Shown here piece after piece: positions 11,544-21,900 of a stretch of 64,000 nucleotides of DNA (position 1 is the stretch's first letter; each line of letters opens with the position of its first letter). The position numbers were made by a program, and so were the translations under genes. Origin of the DNA: Variovorax sp. OAS795 (GTDB taxonomy: Bacteria; Pseudomonadota; Gammaproteobacteria; Burkholderiales; Burkholderiaceae_C); contig NZ_JBEPOH010000001.1 in NCBI RefSeq assembly GCF_040546685.1, positions 3,224,001-3,288,000 on the forward strand. The letters run 5' to 3'. Below the pieces are notes generated by a model, which was given only the letters and a program-made list of their open reading frames with translations, was not told where the DNA came from and did not search any database.

Positions 11544-12538
11544 GCGGCGGGGCCTCGCGCCGCGGCGCCTGGCTGGCCTGGGTCGTCCAGGCGCTGCTGG
11601 TGCTGGCCGTGGTGGCCGGCGCCGCCTGGGTGGTGCACCATGCGCTCGAGGTGCTGCGCTCGCGCGGTGTGCGTTCGGGCTTCGACTTCCTGGCCGAGCC
11701 TGCGGGCTTTTCCATCAGTGAAGGCTGGCTCGACTTCGATGCCAGCCAGCCGTTCTGGCGCGCCTTCCTGGCGGGCCTGATCAACACGGTACGCGCCGCG
11801 GTGCCCGCCGCCATCTTTTCGGTCGTGCTCGGCACCTTGATCGGTATCGGACGTCTCGCGCCGCACGTGCTTCTGCGTGGCATCTGCACCGCCTATGTCG
11901 AACTGCTGCGCAACGTGCCGCTCCTGGTCCAATTGCTGATGCTGGCCTTTGCCATCGCCAACCTGCTGCCGGATCCGACCGAACCGGTGCGCCTGCTGCC
12001 GGGTGTGTACCTCAGCAAGGGCGGCCTCAGCGTCCCCTGGCCCGTGTCGGGCGAGGGCGGCTGGTGGCCCACGCATTTCGAGTGGCCCGAGAAGGGCGAC
12101 TTCGGCGTGAGCGGCGGTGCGGCGCTGAGCCCCGAGTACGTGACCATCGTCGCGGGCCTGACTTTCTACTCGGCCGCCTTCGTGGCGGAGATCGTGCGCG
12201 CCGGCATCCTCTCGGTGTCGCAAGGGCAGGTGCTGGCGGGGCAGGCGCTGGGGCTCACGACGGTGCAGCAGCTTCGCATCGTGATCCTGCCGCAAGCGCT
12301 GCGCGTGATCGTGCCTTCGCTCACCAACCAGCTCTTGAGCCTCACGAAGAATTCGTCGCTCGCGGTGGCCGTGGGCTATCCGGAACTGGTGTCGGTCGCC
12401 AACACCACCATCGGTTCGAACGGCCGCGCCTTCGAGTGCATTGCCATCATCATGGCGGTCTACCTGCTGCTGTCGCTCGTGATCTCGTTCGGCATGAACC
12501 GCTACAACGCACGCGTGGCACTGCGAGGGTGGCAATGA
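11540..12538 (+). CDS. Amino-acid ABC transporter permease (AapQ-like)
   Basis: This 332-residue inner-membrane permease has an N-terminal helix at about residues 12-38, a periplasmic loop, and a C-terminal BPD_transp_1 core. The EAA loop that docks the ATPase reads QALGLTTVQQLRIVILPQAL (about residues 234-253). A helix-bounded insert of about 60 residues around residue 150 is typical of AapQ/BztB permeases. It overlaps both its neighbours by 4 bases. It would pair with the next permease to form the channel for the upstream binding protein. Confidence 0.9.
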   Translation: MSGGASRRGAWLAWVVQALLVLAVVAGAAWVVHHALEVLRSRGVRSGFDFLAEPAGFSISEGWLDFDASQPFWRAFLAGLINTVRAAVPAAIFSVVLGTLIGIGRLAPHVLLRGICTAYVELLRNVPLLVQLLMLAFAIANLLPDPTEPVRLLPGVYLSKGGLSVPWPVSGEGGWWPTHFEWPEKGDFGVSGGAALSPEYVTIVAGLTFYSAAFVAEIVRAGILSVSQGQVLAGQALGLTTVQQLRIVILPQALRVIVPSLTNQLLSLTKNSSLAVAVGYPELVSVANTTIGSNGRAFECIAIIMAVYLLLSLVISFGMNRYNARVALRGWQ

Positions 12539-13593
12539 GAAACGTCGCTCAGGGCCCGATCGCCTGGCGCAGCGAGCTCTGGGGTTCGCCGCTGCGTGCG
12601 TTGGCCACCGTGCTGCTGCTTGCGGTGCTCGCCTGGGGCGGTTTTTACGCGGTCGAATGGGGCGTCGTGCACGCGGTATTCCGGCCCGACGCCGAAGCCT
12701 GCCGCGCGATCCAGCATGGCGCGTGCTGGGGCGTGGTGGCCGAGAAATGGCGGCCGATGCTGTTTGGCCGCTTCCCCTATGAAGAGCAATGGCGCCCCGC
12801 CATTGCCGTGGTCGTGCTCTCTGCCGTCACGGTGCTCAGCGCCTGGCCGCGCAGCTGGCGCTGGTGGCTGCTGCCGCTCTGGGCGGTGGCGCTGCTGCTC
12901 TTCGTGCTGCTGATGCGCGGCGGCGTGCCCGGCTTGAGCGCCGTCCCGACGAGCCGCTGGGGCGGATTGCCGCTCACCATCGGGCTTGCGGTGGTGGGCC
13001 TGGCGCTGGCGTTTCCGCTGGCGCTGCTGCTGGCGCTCGGGCGCCGCTCGGGCTGGCCGGTGGTTCGCACGCTGAGCGCCAGCTACATCGAGCTGGTGCG
13101 CGGGGTTCCGCTCATCTCCGTGCTGTTCATGGCCTCGTTCCTGCTGCCGCTGCTCTGGCCCGCAGGGTGGCAGCCCGATGTGCTGGTGCGCGTGCTCGCG
13201 GGCTTGGCACTGTTCGTGGCAGCCTACCTGGCCGAGATCATCCGGGGCGGGCTGCAAGCCGTGCCGCGCGGGCAGACCGAGGTGGCGATGGCGCTGGGCT
13301 TCGGCCGCTGGCCCGTGCAGCGCGACATCGTGCTGCCGCAGGCTTTGCGGCTCGTGGTGCCCGCACTGACCAACAACGTGGTGGGCACGCTGAAAGACAC
13401 CTCGCTGGTCACCGTGGTGGGTCTGTTCGAGCTCACCGGCGCATTGGGGCTGGCGCTCGGCGGCGACCCGACCTGGCGGCCGTTCTACCTGGAGGGCTAC
13501 CTCTTCATTGCGGCGGTGTACTGGGTGCTGTGCTTCGGGCTCTCGCGCTACAGCGTGTGGCTCGAGCGGCGGCTGGGAGAGGGCACGCGCTGA
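12535..13593 (+). CDS. Amino-acid ABC transporter permease (AapM-like)
   Basis: This is the second permease, 352 residues from the ATG at 12535, which overlaps the previous stop. It has several extra N-terminal helices (residues 18-135) and a C-terminal transport core with the EAA loop MALGFGRWPVQRDIVLPQAL near residue 250-270, as in AapM/BztC. In the classic aapJQMP layout an ATPase gene follows. Here the next gene begins 13 bases later on the opposite strand, so the importer must use an ATPase encoded elsewhere. Confidence 0.9.
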   Translation: MRNVAQGPIAWRSELWGSPLRALATVLLLAVLAWGGFYAVEWGVVHAVFRPDAEACRAIQHGACWGVVAEKWRPMLFGRFPYEEQWRPAIAVVVLSAVTVLSAWPRSWRWWLLPLWAVALLLFVLLMRGGVPGLSAVPTSRWGGLPLTIGLAVVGLALAFPLALLLALGRRSGWPVVRTLSASYIELVRGVPLISVLFMASFLLPLLWPAGWQPDVLVRVLAGLALFVAAYLAEIIRGGLQAVPRGQTEVAMALGFGRWPVQRDIVLPQALRLVVPALTNNVVGTLKDTSLVTVVGLFELTGALGLALGGDPTWRPFYLEGYLFIAAVYWVLCFGLSRYSVWLERRLGEGTR

Positions 13594-13606
13594 ACGGGTC
13601 CCTGCA

Positions 13607-15262
13607 TCAGCCGGCCGACAGCGCCTTGTCCACCAGCTGCTGGGCCTCTTCGAGAATGCGCCCCAGGTGCTCCGCACCCTTGAAGCTCTCGCCGTAGATC
13701 TTGTAGATGTTCTCAGTGCCAGAGGGCCGCGCCGCGAACCAGCCGTTCTGCGTGACCACCTTGACGCCGCCGATGGCCGCGCCATTGCCCGGCGCATGGC
13801 TCAGCACCGCCTCGATCTTGTCGCCCGCCAGTTCGGTCGAGCTGACCTGCTTGGGCGACAGGTTCGACAGCTTCTTTTTCTGTTCCACCGTGGCGGCCGC
13901 GTCGACACGGTCGGACACCGGCTGGCCCAGCGCCTCGGTCAGACCCGCATAGCGCTCGCCCGGGTCGCGCCCGGTGCGCGCGGCAATCTCGGCCGAGAGC
14001 AGGGCGGGGACGATGCCATCCTTGTCGGTGGTCCACGCCGAGCCGTCGAAGCGCAGGAAGGTTGCGCCCGCGCTTTCCTCGCCGCCGAAGCCCAGCGATC
14101 CGTCCACCAGCCCGTCGACGAACCACTTGAAGCCCACAGGCACCTCGTGGAGCCTGCGGCCGAGCCGGGCCGTGACGCGGTCGATCATCTGGCTGCTCAC
14201 CACCGTCTTGCCCACGGCCGCATGCGCCGGCCAATCGGGGCGGTGCGTGTAGAGGTAGTCGATCATCACGGCGAGATAGCTGTTCGGCTGCATCAGGCCC
14301 GTGCTGCGCGCGACCACGCCGTGGCGGTCGTGGTCGGTGTCGCAGGCGAAGGCGATGCCGAAACGGTCTTTCAGCGCGATCAGCTTGTGCATCGCATCGG
14401 GCGACGAAGGGTCCATGCGGATGCGGCCGTCCCAGTCGAGCGACATGAAGCGGAAGGTCGGGTCGACCTCCTGGCTCAGCACGCTGAGCCGATCGAGCTT
14501 GTAGCGCTCGGCGATGGCCGGCCAGTAGTGCACGCCCGCACCGCCGAGCGGATCCACGCCCAGGTCGACCGGCACGCCGCGGATCGCCGCCATGTCGAGC
14601 ACCTGACCCAGGTCTTCGACATAGGTGTTCAGGTAGTCGTGCCGGTGCGTGGTCGAGGCACGCAGTGCCTGCGCGAGCGGCAGGCGCTTCACGCCCTGCA
14701 ATCCGCTGGCAAGAAAGGCGTTGCCGGCTGCCTCGACGGCGGAAGTGATGTCGGTGCCCGCGGGTCCGCCGTTGGGCGGGTTGTACTTGAAGCCGCCGCT
14801 TTCGGGCGGGTTGTGCGAAGGCGTGATGACGATGCCGTCGGCCAGGCCTGTGGTGCGCCCGCGGTTGTAGACCAGGATCGCGTGCGAGACGGCCGGCGTG
14901 GGCGTGTACTCGTCGTCCTTCGACAGCATCAGCTCGACGCCGTTGGCCGCGAGCACTTCCACCGCGCTGTTGAAGGCCGGCGTGGAAAGCGCATGCGTGT
15001 CGATGCCGAGGAACAGCGGCCCATCGATGCCTTTTTGCCGCCGGTAGTCGGCGATGGCCTGGCTCATCGCCAGCACATGCCATTCGTTGAATGCGTTGTC
15101 GAACGAGGAGCCGCGATGCCCCGACGTGCCGAAGGCCACGCGCTGCGCCGCGACCGATGCATCCGGCCGGCCCGAGTAGTAGGCGGACACGAGGCGCGGA
15201 ACATTGACGAGCAGCGCCAGCGGGGCGGGCTGGCCTGCGAGGGGATTGGTTTTCTGGCTCAT
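13607..15262 (-). CDS. pgm: Phosphoglucomutase (alpha-D-glucose specific)
   Basis: Pgm interconverts glucose 1-phosphate and glucose 6-phosphate, linking glycogen and cell-envelope sugar synthesis to glycolysis. The 551-residue protein is close to the E. coli Pgm length and has the substrate loop TSGHRGSS (residues 46-53), the phosphoserine loop TPSHNPP (147-153, catalytic Ser149) and the metal loop DTDHDRHG in the middle third. The C-terminal phosphate-binding motif reads RPSGTEN. It is convergent with the permease operon and ends 13 bases from it. Confidence 0.96.
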   Translation of the reverse strand: MSQKTNPLAGQPAPLALLVNVPRLVSAYYSGRPDASVAAQRVAFGTSGHRGSSFDNAFNEWHVLAMSQAIADYRRQKGIDGPLFLGIDTHALSTPAFNSAVEVLAANGVELMLSKDDEYTPTPAVSHAILVYNRGRTTGLADGIVITPSHNPPESGGFKYNPPNGGPAGTDITSAVEAAGNAFLASGLQGVKRLPLAQALRASTTHRHDYLNTYVEDLGQVLDMAAIRGVPVDLGVDPLGGAGVHYWPAIAERYKLDRLSVLSQEVDPTFRFMSLDWDGRIRMDPSSPDAMHKLIALKDRFGIAFACDTDHDRHGVVARSTGLMQPNSYLAVMIDYLYTHRPDWPAHAAVGKTVVSSQMIDRVTARLGRRLHEVPVGFKWFVDGLVDGSLGFGGEESAGATFLRFDGSAWTTDKDGIVPALLSAEIAARTGRDPGERYAGLTEALGQPVSDRVDAAATVEQKKKLSNLSPKQVSSTELAGDKIEAVLSHAPGNGAAIGGVKVVTQNGWFAARPSGTENIYKIYGESFKGAEHLGRILEEAQQLVDKALSAG

Positions 15263-15346
15263 GTCGGATGCTGCCCTTCGGTTTGGATCACGTCGGCAAC
15301 ATCATGCCGCAGGATGCACCTGCGGATGAAACAAGCGGCAAGCGCC

Positions 15347-17953
15347 CTACGAGGCCAGCGCTTCCATCAGGTCGGTCTCGATGGCCAGCTGCGTCTTCTG
15401 GCCCTGGAGTTCGGGCCCGCTGATCAGGAAGGTGTCTTCCACGCGCTCGCCGAGCGTGGTCACCTTGGCCAGTTGCAGGTTCAGGTGGTGCCGCGCAAGC
15501 ACGCGCGCCACCGAATACAGGAGTCCCGCGCGGTCGCTCGCCGAGATGTTGAGCAGCCAGCGCTGCGCCTTGTCGTCGGGCAAGAGGCTGATGCGCGGCT
15601 TGATCGGGAAGCTGCGCACGCGGCGCGACACGCGTCCGACGCTCGGCGCTGGCAAGGGGCCGGCTTCGGTCAGTGTCTGCGCGAGGCCCGACTCGACCAT
15701 GCTGATGAGGTCGCGGTAGTGGTCAGGCTGGAACGTGGTCACCACCTGGAAGGTGTCGAGCGCATAGCCGTTGCTCGCGGTGTGCACCTTCGCGTCCAGG
15801 ATGCTGAAGGACGACTGGTCGAAGTACCCGCAGATGCGCGCGAACAGGTCGGGCTGGTCGGGCGTGTAGACCACCACCTGGAGGCCTTCGCCCACGGGTG
15901 ACAGGTGCGCCCGCACCACCGGCGGCGCCTTGGGATCGACCGGCACGTTGGGCGGCGGCACGAATCGCGAAAGCTGCTTGGCGTGCCACGCGATCTCGGT
16001 GGCATCGTGGCGCATGAAGTAGCCCACGTCGAGCGTGTCCCAGAGCGCCTTGTGGGCCTCGAAACGCTGGGCATGCAGCGCCAGTTGCACCAGCGCTTCG
16101 CGCTTGCGCGATTCGACCTCGGCGTCCGGGTCGGGCATGCGCCCGCCGAGCGCGCGCAGGGTGTAGCGGTACAGGTCTTCGAGCAGCTTGCCCTTCCAGG
16201 CATTCCACACGCGCGGCGACGTGCCGCGGATGTCGGCCACCGTGAGCAGGTAGAGCGCCGTGAGGTAGCGCTCGTTGCCCACGCGCCTGGCGAAGGCGCC
16301 GATCACCTCCGGGTCGCTCAGGTCCTGCTTCTGCGCCACCTGGCTCATCACCAGGTGCTCGGCCACCAGGAACTCGATCAGCTTGGCATCTTCGCGCGCA
16401 ATGCCATGCTGCTTGCAGAAGCGCTGCACGTCGCGCGCGCCCAGCGTCGAGTGGTCGCCGCCGCGGCCCTTGGCAATGTCGTGGAAGAGCGCGGCCACAT
16501 ACAGGATCCACGGCTTGTCCCAGCCGGCCGCGAGCTGCGAGCAGAACGGGTATTCGTGCGCGTGCTCGGCGATGAAGAAGCGCCGCACGTTGCGCAGCAC
16601 CATCAGGATGTGCTGGTCCACCGTGTAGACGTGGAACAGGTCATGCTGCATCTGCCCGACGATGCTGCGGAACACCCGCAGGTAGCGCCCCAGCACCGAG
16701 GTCTGGTTCATGAGCCGGAACGCATGCGTGATGCCGTAGGGCTGCAGCATGATGCGCATGAAGGTCTCGTGGTTGACCGGGTCGTTGCGGAACTTGCTGT
16801 CCATCACGTGGCGCGCGTTGTAGAGCGCGCGCAGCGTCCGGGCCGAGAGGCCCTGGACGCCGATGGTCTTCTGGTAGAGCAGAAAGGTCTCGAGAATCGC
16901 GTGCGGCTCGCGCTCGTAGAGATCGTCGCTCGCGATCTCGATCAGGCCGGAGCGCTCGTAGAAGCGCTCGTTGATCGGCGTGTGCTGCTCGTCCACCGGC
17001 TGCAGCCGCTCCGCGATGTTGAGCAGCAGGATCTGGTTGAGCTGCGACACCGCCTTGGCGGCCCAGTAGTAGCGCCGCATCAGCGCCTCGCTCGACTTGC
17101 GCTGCGATTCGCTTTCGTAGCCGAAGCTCGCGGCCACGGCCGTCTGCAGGTCGAACACCAGGCGGTCTTCGCGGCGCTTGGCAATCACATGCAGGCGCGC
17201 CCGGATCAGCGAGAGCAGGGCTTCGTTGCGCTTGATCTGCTGCGCCTCGAAGGAGGTGGCCAGGCCGTTCTTGGCCAGGTCGTCCCAGCGGTTGCCGAAA
17301 CCCGCGGCCTTGGTCATCCACAGGATGGTCTGCAGGTCGCGCAGGCCGCCGGGAGATTCCTTGCAGTTGGGCTCCAGGGCGTAGGGCGTGCTGTCGTACT
17401 TCTGGTGGCGGTGCCGCATCTCCTGCGACTTGGCGACGAAGAATGCCTGCGGATCGATCGCCCTCGCAAAGCGCCTGCGGAACGCCACGAACAGCTTCTT
17501 GTCGCCGGCGACCAGGCGCGATTCGAGCAGCGAGGTCTGGACCGTGACGTCCTTCTCGGCCTCGGCCAGGCACTCTTCGACCGTGCGCACGCTGGAGCCG
17601 ATCTCAAGCCCTGCATCCCAGCAATGGCCGATGAACGCCTCGATGCGCGCCGGATCGATTTCGCTGGCGTGGCCCTCGGGCGGCAGCAGCAGCAGCACGT
17701 CGACGTCGGAGTACGGAAACAGCTCGCCGCGGCCATAGCCTCCAACTGCTGCCAGCGAGAGCGCGTCGCCGAAGTCGGCTTCCTGCCAGAGCGCGCACAA
17801 CGTCTGGTCGGCCAGCGCCGACAGCTGGCGCAGCACGGTGTGGACGCTGCGGGTGGGCGCGCGCGCAAAGCGCAGGGTGTCGAACAGCGCCAGCTTCTTC
17901 GCGCGATAGGCTTCGCGCAGCGTGGCGACGTCGATCTTGGCTGGTTCGATCAC
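15347..17953 (-). CDS. glnD: Bifunctional uridylyltransferase/uridylyl-removing enzyme GlnD
   Basis: GlnD senses glutamine and adds or removes UMP on PII proteins (GlnB/GlnK), which controls nitrogen assimilation. The 868-residue protein has the nucleotidyltransferase motif GGYGRGELFPYSDVDVLL (residues 71-88), a GlnD adenylyl-removal-like helical part, the HD hydrolase motif LFHDIAKGRGGDHS (about 487-500) and two C-terminal ACT domains (about 690-770 and 800-868) that bind glutamine. All parts are present. It lies 34 bases after map on the same strand, the conserved map-glnD order also seen in E. coli. Confidence 0.97.
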   Translation of the reverse strand: MIEPAKIDVATLREAYRAKKLALFDTLRFARAPTRSVHTVLRQLSALADQTLCALWQEADFGDALSLAAVGGYGRGELFPYSDVDVLLLLPPEGHASEIDPARIEAFIGHCWDAGLEIGSSVRTVEECLAEAEKDVTVQTSLLESRLVAGDKKLFVAFRRRFARAIDPQAFFVAKSQEMRHRHQKYDSTPYALEPNCKESPGGLRDLQTILWMTKAAGFGNRWDDLAKNGLATSFEAQQIKRNEALLSLIRARLHVIAKRREDRLVFDLQTAVAASFGYESESQRKSSEALMRRYYWAAKAVSQLNQILLLNIAERLQPVDEQHTPINERFYERSGLIEIASDDLYEREPHAILETFLLYQKTIGVQGLSARTLRALYNARHVMDSKFRNDPVNHETFMRIMLQPYGITHAFRLMNQTSVLGRYLRVFRSIVGQMQHDLFHVYTVDQHILMVLRNVRRFFIAEHAHEYPFCSQLAAGWDKPWILYVAALFHDIAKGRGGDHSTLGARDVQRFCKQHGIAREDAKLIEFLVAEHLVMSQVAQKQDLSDPEVIGAFARRVGNERYLTALYLLTVADIRGTSPRVWNAWKGKLLEDLYRYTLRALGGRMPDPDAEVESRKREALVQLALHAQRFEAHKALWDTLDVGYFMRHDATEIAWHAKQLSRFVPPPNVPVDPKAPPVVRAHLSPVGEGLQVVVYTPDQPDLFARICGYFDQSSFSILDAKVHTASNGYALDTFQVVTTFQPDHYRDLISMVESGLAQTLTEAGPLPAPSVGRVSRRVRSFPIKPRISLLPDDKAQRWLLNISASDRAGLLYSVARVLARHHLNLQLAKVTTLGERVEDTFLISGPELQGQKTQLAIETDLMEALAS

Positions 17954-17987
17954 GGCGTTGTCCGGGGCCGTGCGCCGCGCGCGCGGC

Positions 17988-18812
17988 TCACGTTTTCGTG
18001 GAAGTGACGAACGAGGGCAGGGGCGGGCTGCCTTCGGACAGCGTGAGCACCTCGTAGCCCGTTTCGGTGACCAGCACCGTGTGCTCCCATTGCGCCGACA
18101 GCGAATGGTCGCGGGTCACGATGGTCCAGCCGTCGTACTGGCCGCCCCTGAAGTCTTCCTTCACCTCGCGCTTGCCGGCATTGATCATCGGCTCGATGGT
18201 GAAGATCATGCCGGGCTTGAGCTCTTCCAGCGTGCCCGGCCGGCCGTAGTGCAGCACCTGCGGCTCCTCATGGAAGCGCTGGCCCACGCCGTGGCCGCAA
18301 AACTCGCGCACCACCGAAAAGCCCTGGCCCTCGGCGAACTTCTGGATCGCGTAGCCCACGTCGCCCAGGTGCGCGCCCGGGCGCACCTGCAGGATGCCGT
18401 GCCACATGGCTTCGAAGGTGATGTGGCACAGCCGCTTGGCGGCAATGGAAGCGTCGCCGATGACGTACATGCGGCTGTTGTCGCCGAACCAGCCGTCCTT
18501 GATGACGGTCACGTCGACGTTCATGATGTCGCCCTTCTTCAAGGGCTTGTCGTTCGGTATGCCGTGGCACACCACGTGGTTCACCGAGGTGCACAGCGAC
18601 TTCGGGAAAGGCACGCTGCTCGCGCCCATGTAGCCCACCGTGGCCGAGGTCGTGCCCTGCTTGACCATGTATTCGGCGGCCAGCCGGTCGACATCGTTGG
18701 TGGTGATGCCGGGCTTGATGAACGGCGTGAGGTAGTCCAGCACCTCGGAAGCCAGGCGGCAGGCGACCCGCATGGCTTCGATGCCTGCGGCGTCTTTGTA
18801 GGTAATGCTCAT
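17988..18812 (-). CDS. map: Methionine aminopeptidase type I
   Basis: Map removes the N-terminal Met after deformylation. The 274-residue protein has all five metal ligands of the pita-bread fold: Asp100, Asp111, His174, Glu207 and Glu243. These line up with the E. coli set (97, 108, 171, 204 and 235). There is no N-terminal SH3-type extension, so it is type Ia. The start ATG lies at 18810-18812, facing the purL start about 118 bases away. In many relatives rpsB lies upstream of map, but here purL takes that place. Confidence 0.97.
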   Translation of the reverse strand: MSITYKDAAGIEAMRVACRLASEVLDYLTPFIKPGITTNDVDRLAAEYMVKQGTTSATVGYMGASSVPFPKSLCTSVNHVVCHGIPNDKPLKKGDIMNVDVTVIKDGWFGDNSRMYVIGDASIAAKRLCHITFEAMWHGILQVRPGAHLGDVGYAIQKFAEGQGFSVVREFCGHGVGQRFHEEPQVLHYGRPGTLEELKPGMIFTIEPMINAGKREVKEDFRGGQYDGWTIVTRDHSLSAQWEHTVLVTETGYEVLTLSEGSPPLPSFVTSTKT

Positions 18813-18929
18813 CCCGGAATTATCCCATTCAGCACGCTAAAATTCCGGGTTAACGCGGATGACCCCAGTCAGCGGCCATCCGCCTCGATTCTTTGATTCC
18901 CAACGCGGCCCCCCAGGGCCCCCTCGACC

Positions 18930-21900
18930 GTGACGCAGCCCGCATCCCAAGCCCTTCCCGTCGTAACCATGTTCGAGGGCGGCAGCGCACTCAGCGATTT
19001 CCGCGCGCGGCAGCTGTTGCCCAGGCTGCAGGCCATCGAGCCGCGCATCGAAGGCGTTGCCGCCCGCTTCGTGCACCTGGTGGTCACCGACGCCGCCTTG
19101 GGCGCCGCCGATCACGACCGCTTCGCCGCACTCCTGACCTACGGCGAGCCCTTCGAGGCCCTGGCCAAGGCCGGCACTTCCGTGGTCGTCACCCCCCGCC
19201 TGGGCACGGTGTCGCCCTGGGCCTCCAAAGCCACCGACATCGCCCACAACTGCGGACTGGCGCTGCGCCGCGTCGAGCGCGTCACGCAATACCACCTGAA
19301 GCTCAAGTCGCCCCTGATCGGCAAGGCACCGGTGCTCGAAGGTGACGTGCTGGCCGCCGTGGCCGGCCCGCTGCACGACCGCATGACCGAATCGGTGCTC
19401 GCCACCGTGGACCAGGCCGCGAGCCTGTTCAGCGAACTGCCGGCACAACCCATGGCGCTGGTCGACGTGCAGGGCGGCGGCCGGGATGCGCTGGTGGCGG
19501 CCAACTCCGGTTTCGGCCTGGCGCTGGCCGAAGACGAGATCGACTACCTCGTCGACGCCTTCACCCGCCTGGGCCGCAATCCCAGCGACGTCGAGCTGAT
19601 GATGTTCGCGCAGGCCAACAGCGAGCACTGTCGCCACAAGATCTTCAACGCCCAGTTCACCATTGACGGCGTGGCGCAGCCGCAGAGCCTGTTCTCGATG
19701 ATCCGCCACACGGAAAAGCAGAACCCGCAGCACACGGTCATCGCCTATGCGGACAACGCCTCGGTGATGGAGGGCACGACCATCGAGCGCTTTGTCGCCC
19801 GGACGGATGCGCAAAGCTATCAAAAAGATAGCGCCCTGAGCCATGTGCTCATGAAGGTGGAAACGCACAACCACCCGACCGCCATCTCGCCGTTTCCCGG
19901 CGCCTCCACCGGCGCGGGCGGCGAGATCCGCGACGAAGGCGCCACCGGCCGCGGCTCCAGGCCCAAGGCCGGCCTGACCGGCTTCACGGTGTCCAGGCTC
20001 TGGCCGGAAGAGGGCCACTACGGCAAGCCCGAGCACATTGCGAGCCCGCTGCAGATCATGACCGAGGGCCCGCTGGGCGGCGCCGCGTTCAACAACGAAT
20101 TCGGCCGGCCCAACCTGCTCGGCTACTTCCGCGAGTACGAGCAGACGGTCGCGAGCGACATCGACACCGTGCAGCGCGGCTATCACAAGCCCATCATGAT
20201 CGCGGGCGGCCTCGGCAGCATCGACGCCACGCAGACCAAGAAAATCCAGTTCCCGGCCGGCTCGCTGCTCATCCAGCTCGGCGGCCCCGGCATGCGCATC
20301 GGCATGGGCGGCAGCGCCGCGAGCTCGATGGCGACCGGCGCCAACGCGGCCGAGCTCGACTTCGACTCGGTGCAGCGCGGCAACCCCGAGATCGAGCGGC
20401 GCGCGCAGGAGGTCATCAACCACTGCTGGCAGCAGGGCGCGGCCAACCCGATCCTCGCGATCCACGACGTGGGCGCGGGCGGCCTGAGCAATGCCTTCCC
20501 GGAGCTGACCAACGACGCCGGCCGCGGCGCGCGCTTCGACCTGCGCGCGGTGCCGCTCGAAGAGTCGGGCATGGCGCCAAAGGAAATCTGGTGCAACGAA
20601 AGCCAGGAGCGCTACGTGCTGGCCATCGCGCCGGAATCGCTCGAACAGTTCAAGGCCTTCTGCGAGCGCGAGCGCTGCCCGTTCTCGGTGGTGGGCGTGG
20701 CGACCGAAGAGCGCCAGTTGCTGGTGGCCGATGAAGGCGCCGCAGTGCAGCCTGTGGACATGCCCATGGACGTGCTGCTCGGCAAGCCGCCCAAGATGCA
20801 CCGCGACGTGAAGACCGTGGCGCGCAGCTTCAAGCCGCTCGACCTCACGGGCGTCGACCTGCAGAAGGCCGCCATCGACGTGCTCTCGCACCCGACCGTG
20901 GCCTCCAAGCGCTTCCTGATCACCATCGGGGACCGCACCGTGGGCGGCCTGAGCCATCGCGACCAGATGGTCGGCCCATGGCAGGTGCCCGTGGCCGATT
21001 GCGCCGTCACGCTGGCCGACTTCAAGGGCTTTGCCGGCGAGGCGATGAGCATGGGCGAGCGCACGCCGCTGGCCGCGCTCGACGCCCCGGCTTCGGGCCG
21101 CATGGCGGTGGCCGAGGCCATCACCAACCTGCTGGCCGCACCGATCGAGCTTTCGCGCGTCAAGCTGTCGGCCAACTGGATGGCCGCCTGCGGCGAACCG
21201 GGCGAAGACGCCGCGCTCTATGAAACCGTCAAGGCCGTGGGCCTGGAACTGTGCCCGGCGCTGGGCGTGTCGATTCCGGTCGGCAAGGATTCGCTGTCGA
21301 TGCGCACCCAGTGGAAGGACAACGGCGAAGCCAGGAAGGTCACGTCGCCCGTGAGCCTGATCGTCACCGCCTTCGCGACGCTGGCCGACGTGCGCGGCAC
21401 GCTCACGCCGCAGCTCGATGCGCAAGAGGCCGACACCACGCTCGTGCTCGTCGACCTGGGCCGCGGCCAGCACCGCATGGCGGGCAGCATCCTGGCGCAG
21501 ACGCTGAACCAGAGCGGCGACAGGGTGCCCGACCTCGACGACCCAGCGCAGCTCGTGGCGCTGGTCAACGCCGTCAATGCATTGCGCGCGGACGGCAAGA
21601 TCCTCGCCATGCATGACCGCAGCGACGGCGGCCTGTTCGCCACCGCCTGCGAAATGGCCTTTGCGGGCCATGTGGGCGTGGCCCTGAACGTCGACATGCT
21701 GGTGACCGAAGGCGACGGCATCTCCGACAGCCGCATGGAAACCGGCGACGCGAAGAACTGGGCGCAGCAGGTCAGCGCCCGGCGCGAGGAGCTCACGCTC
21801 AAGGCGCTGTTCAACGAAGAACTCGGCATGGTGCTGCAGGTGCGCACCGCCGAGCGCAACGAGGTGATGCAGGTGCTGCGCGCCCACGGCCTCAGCGCGC

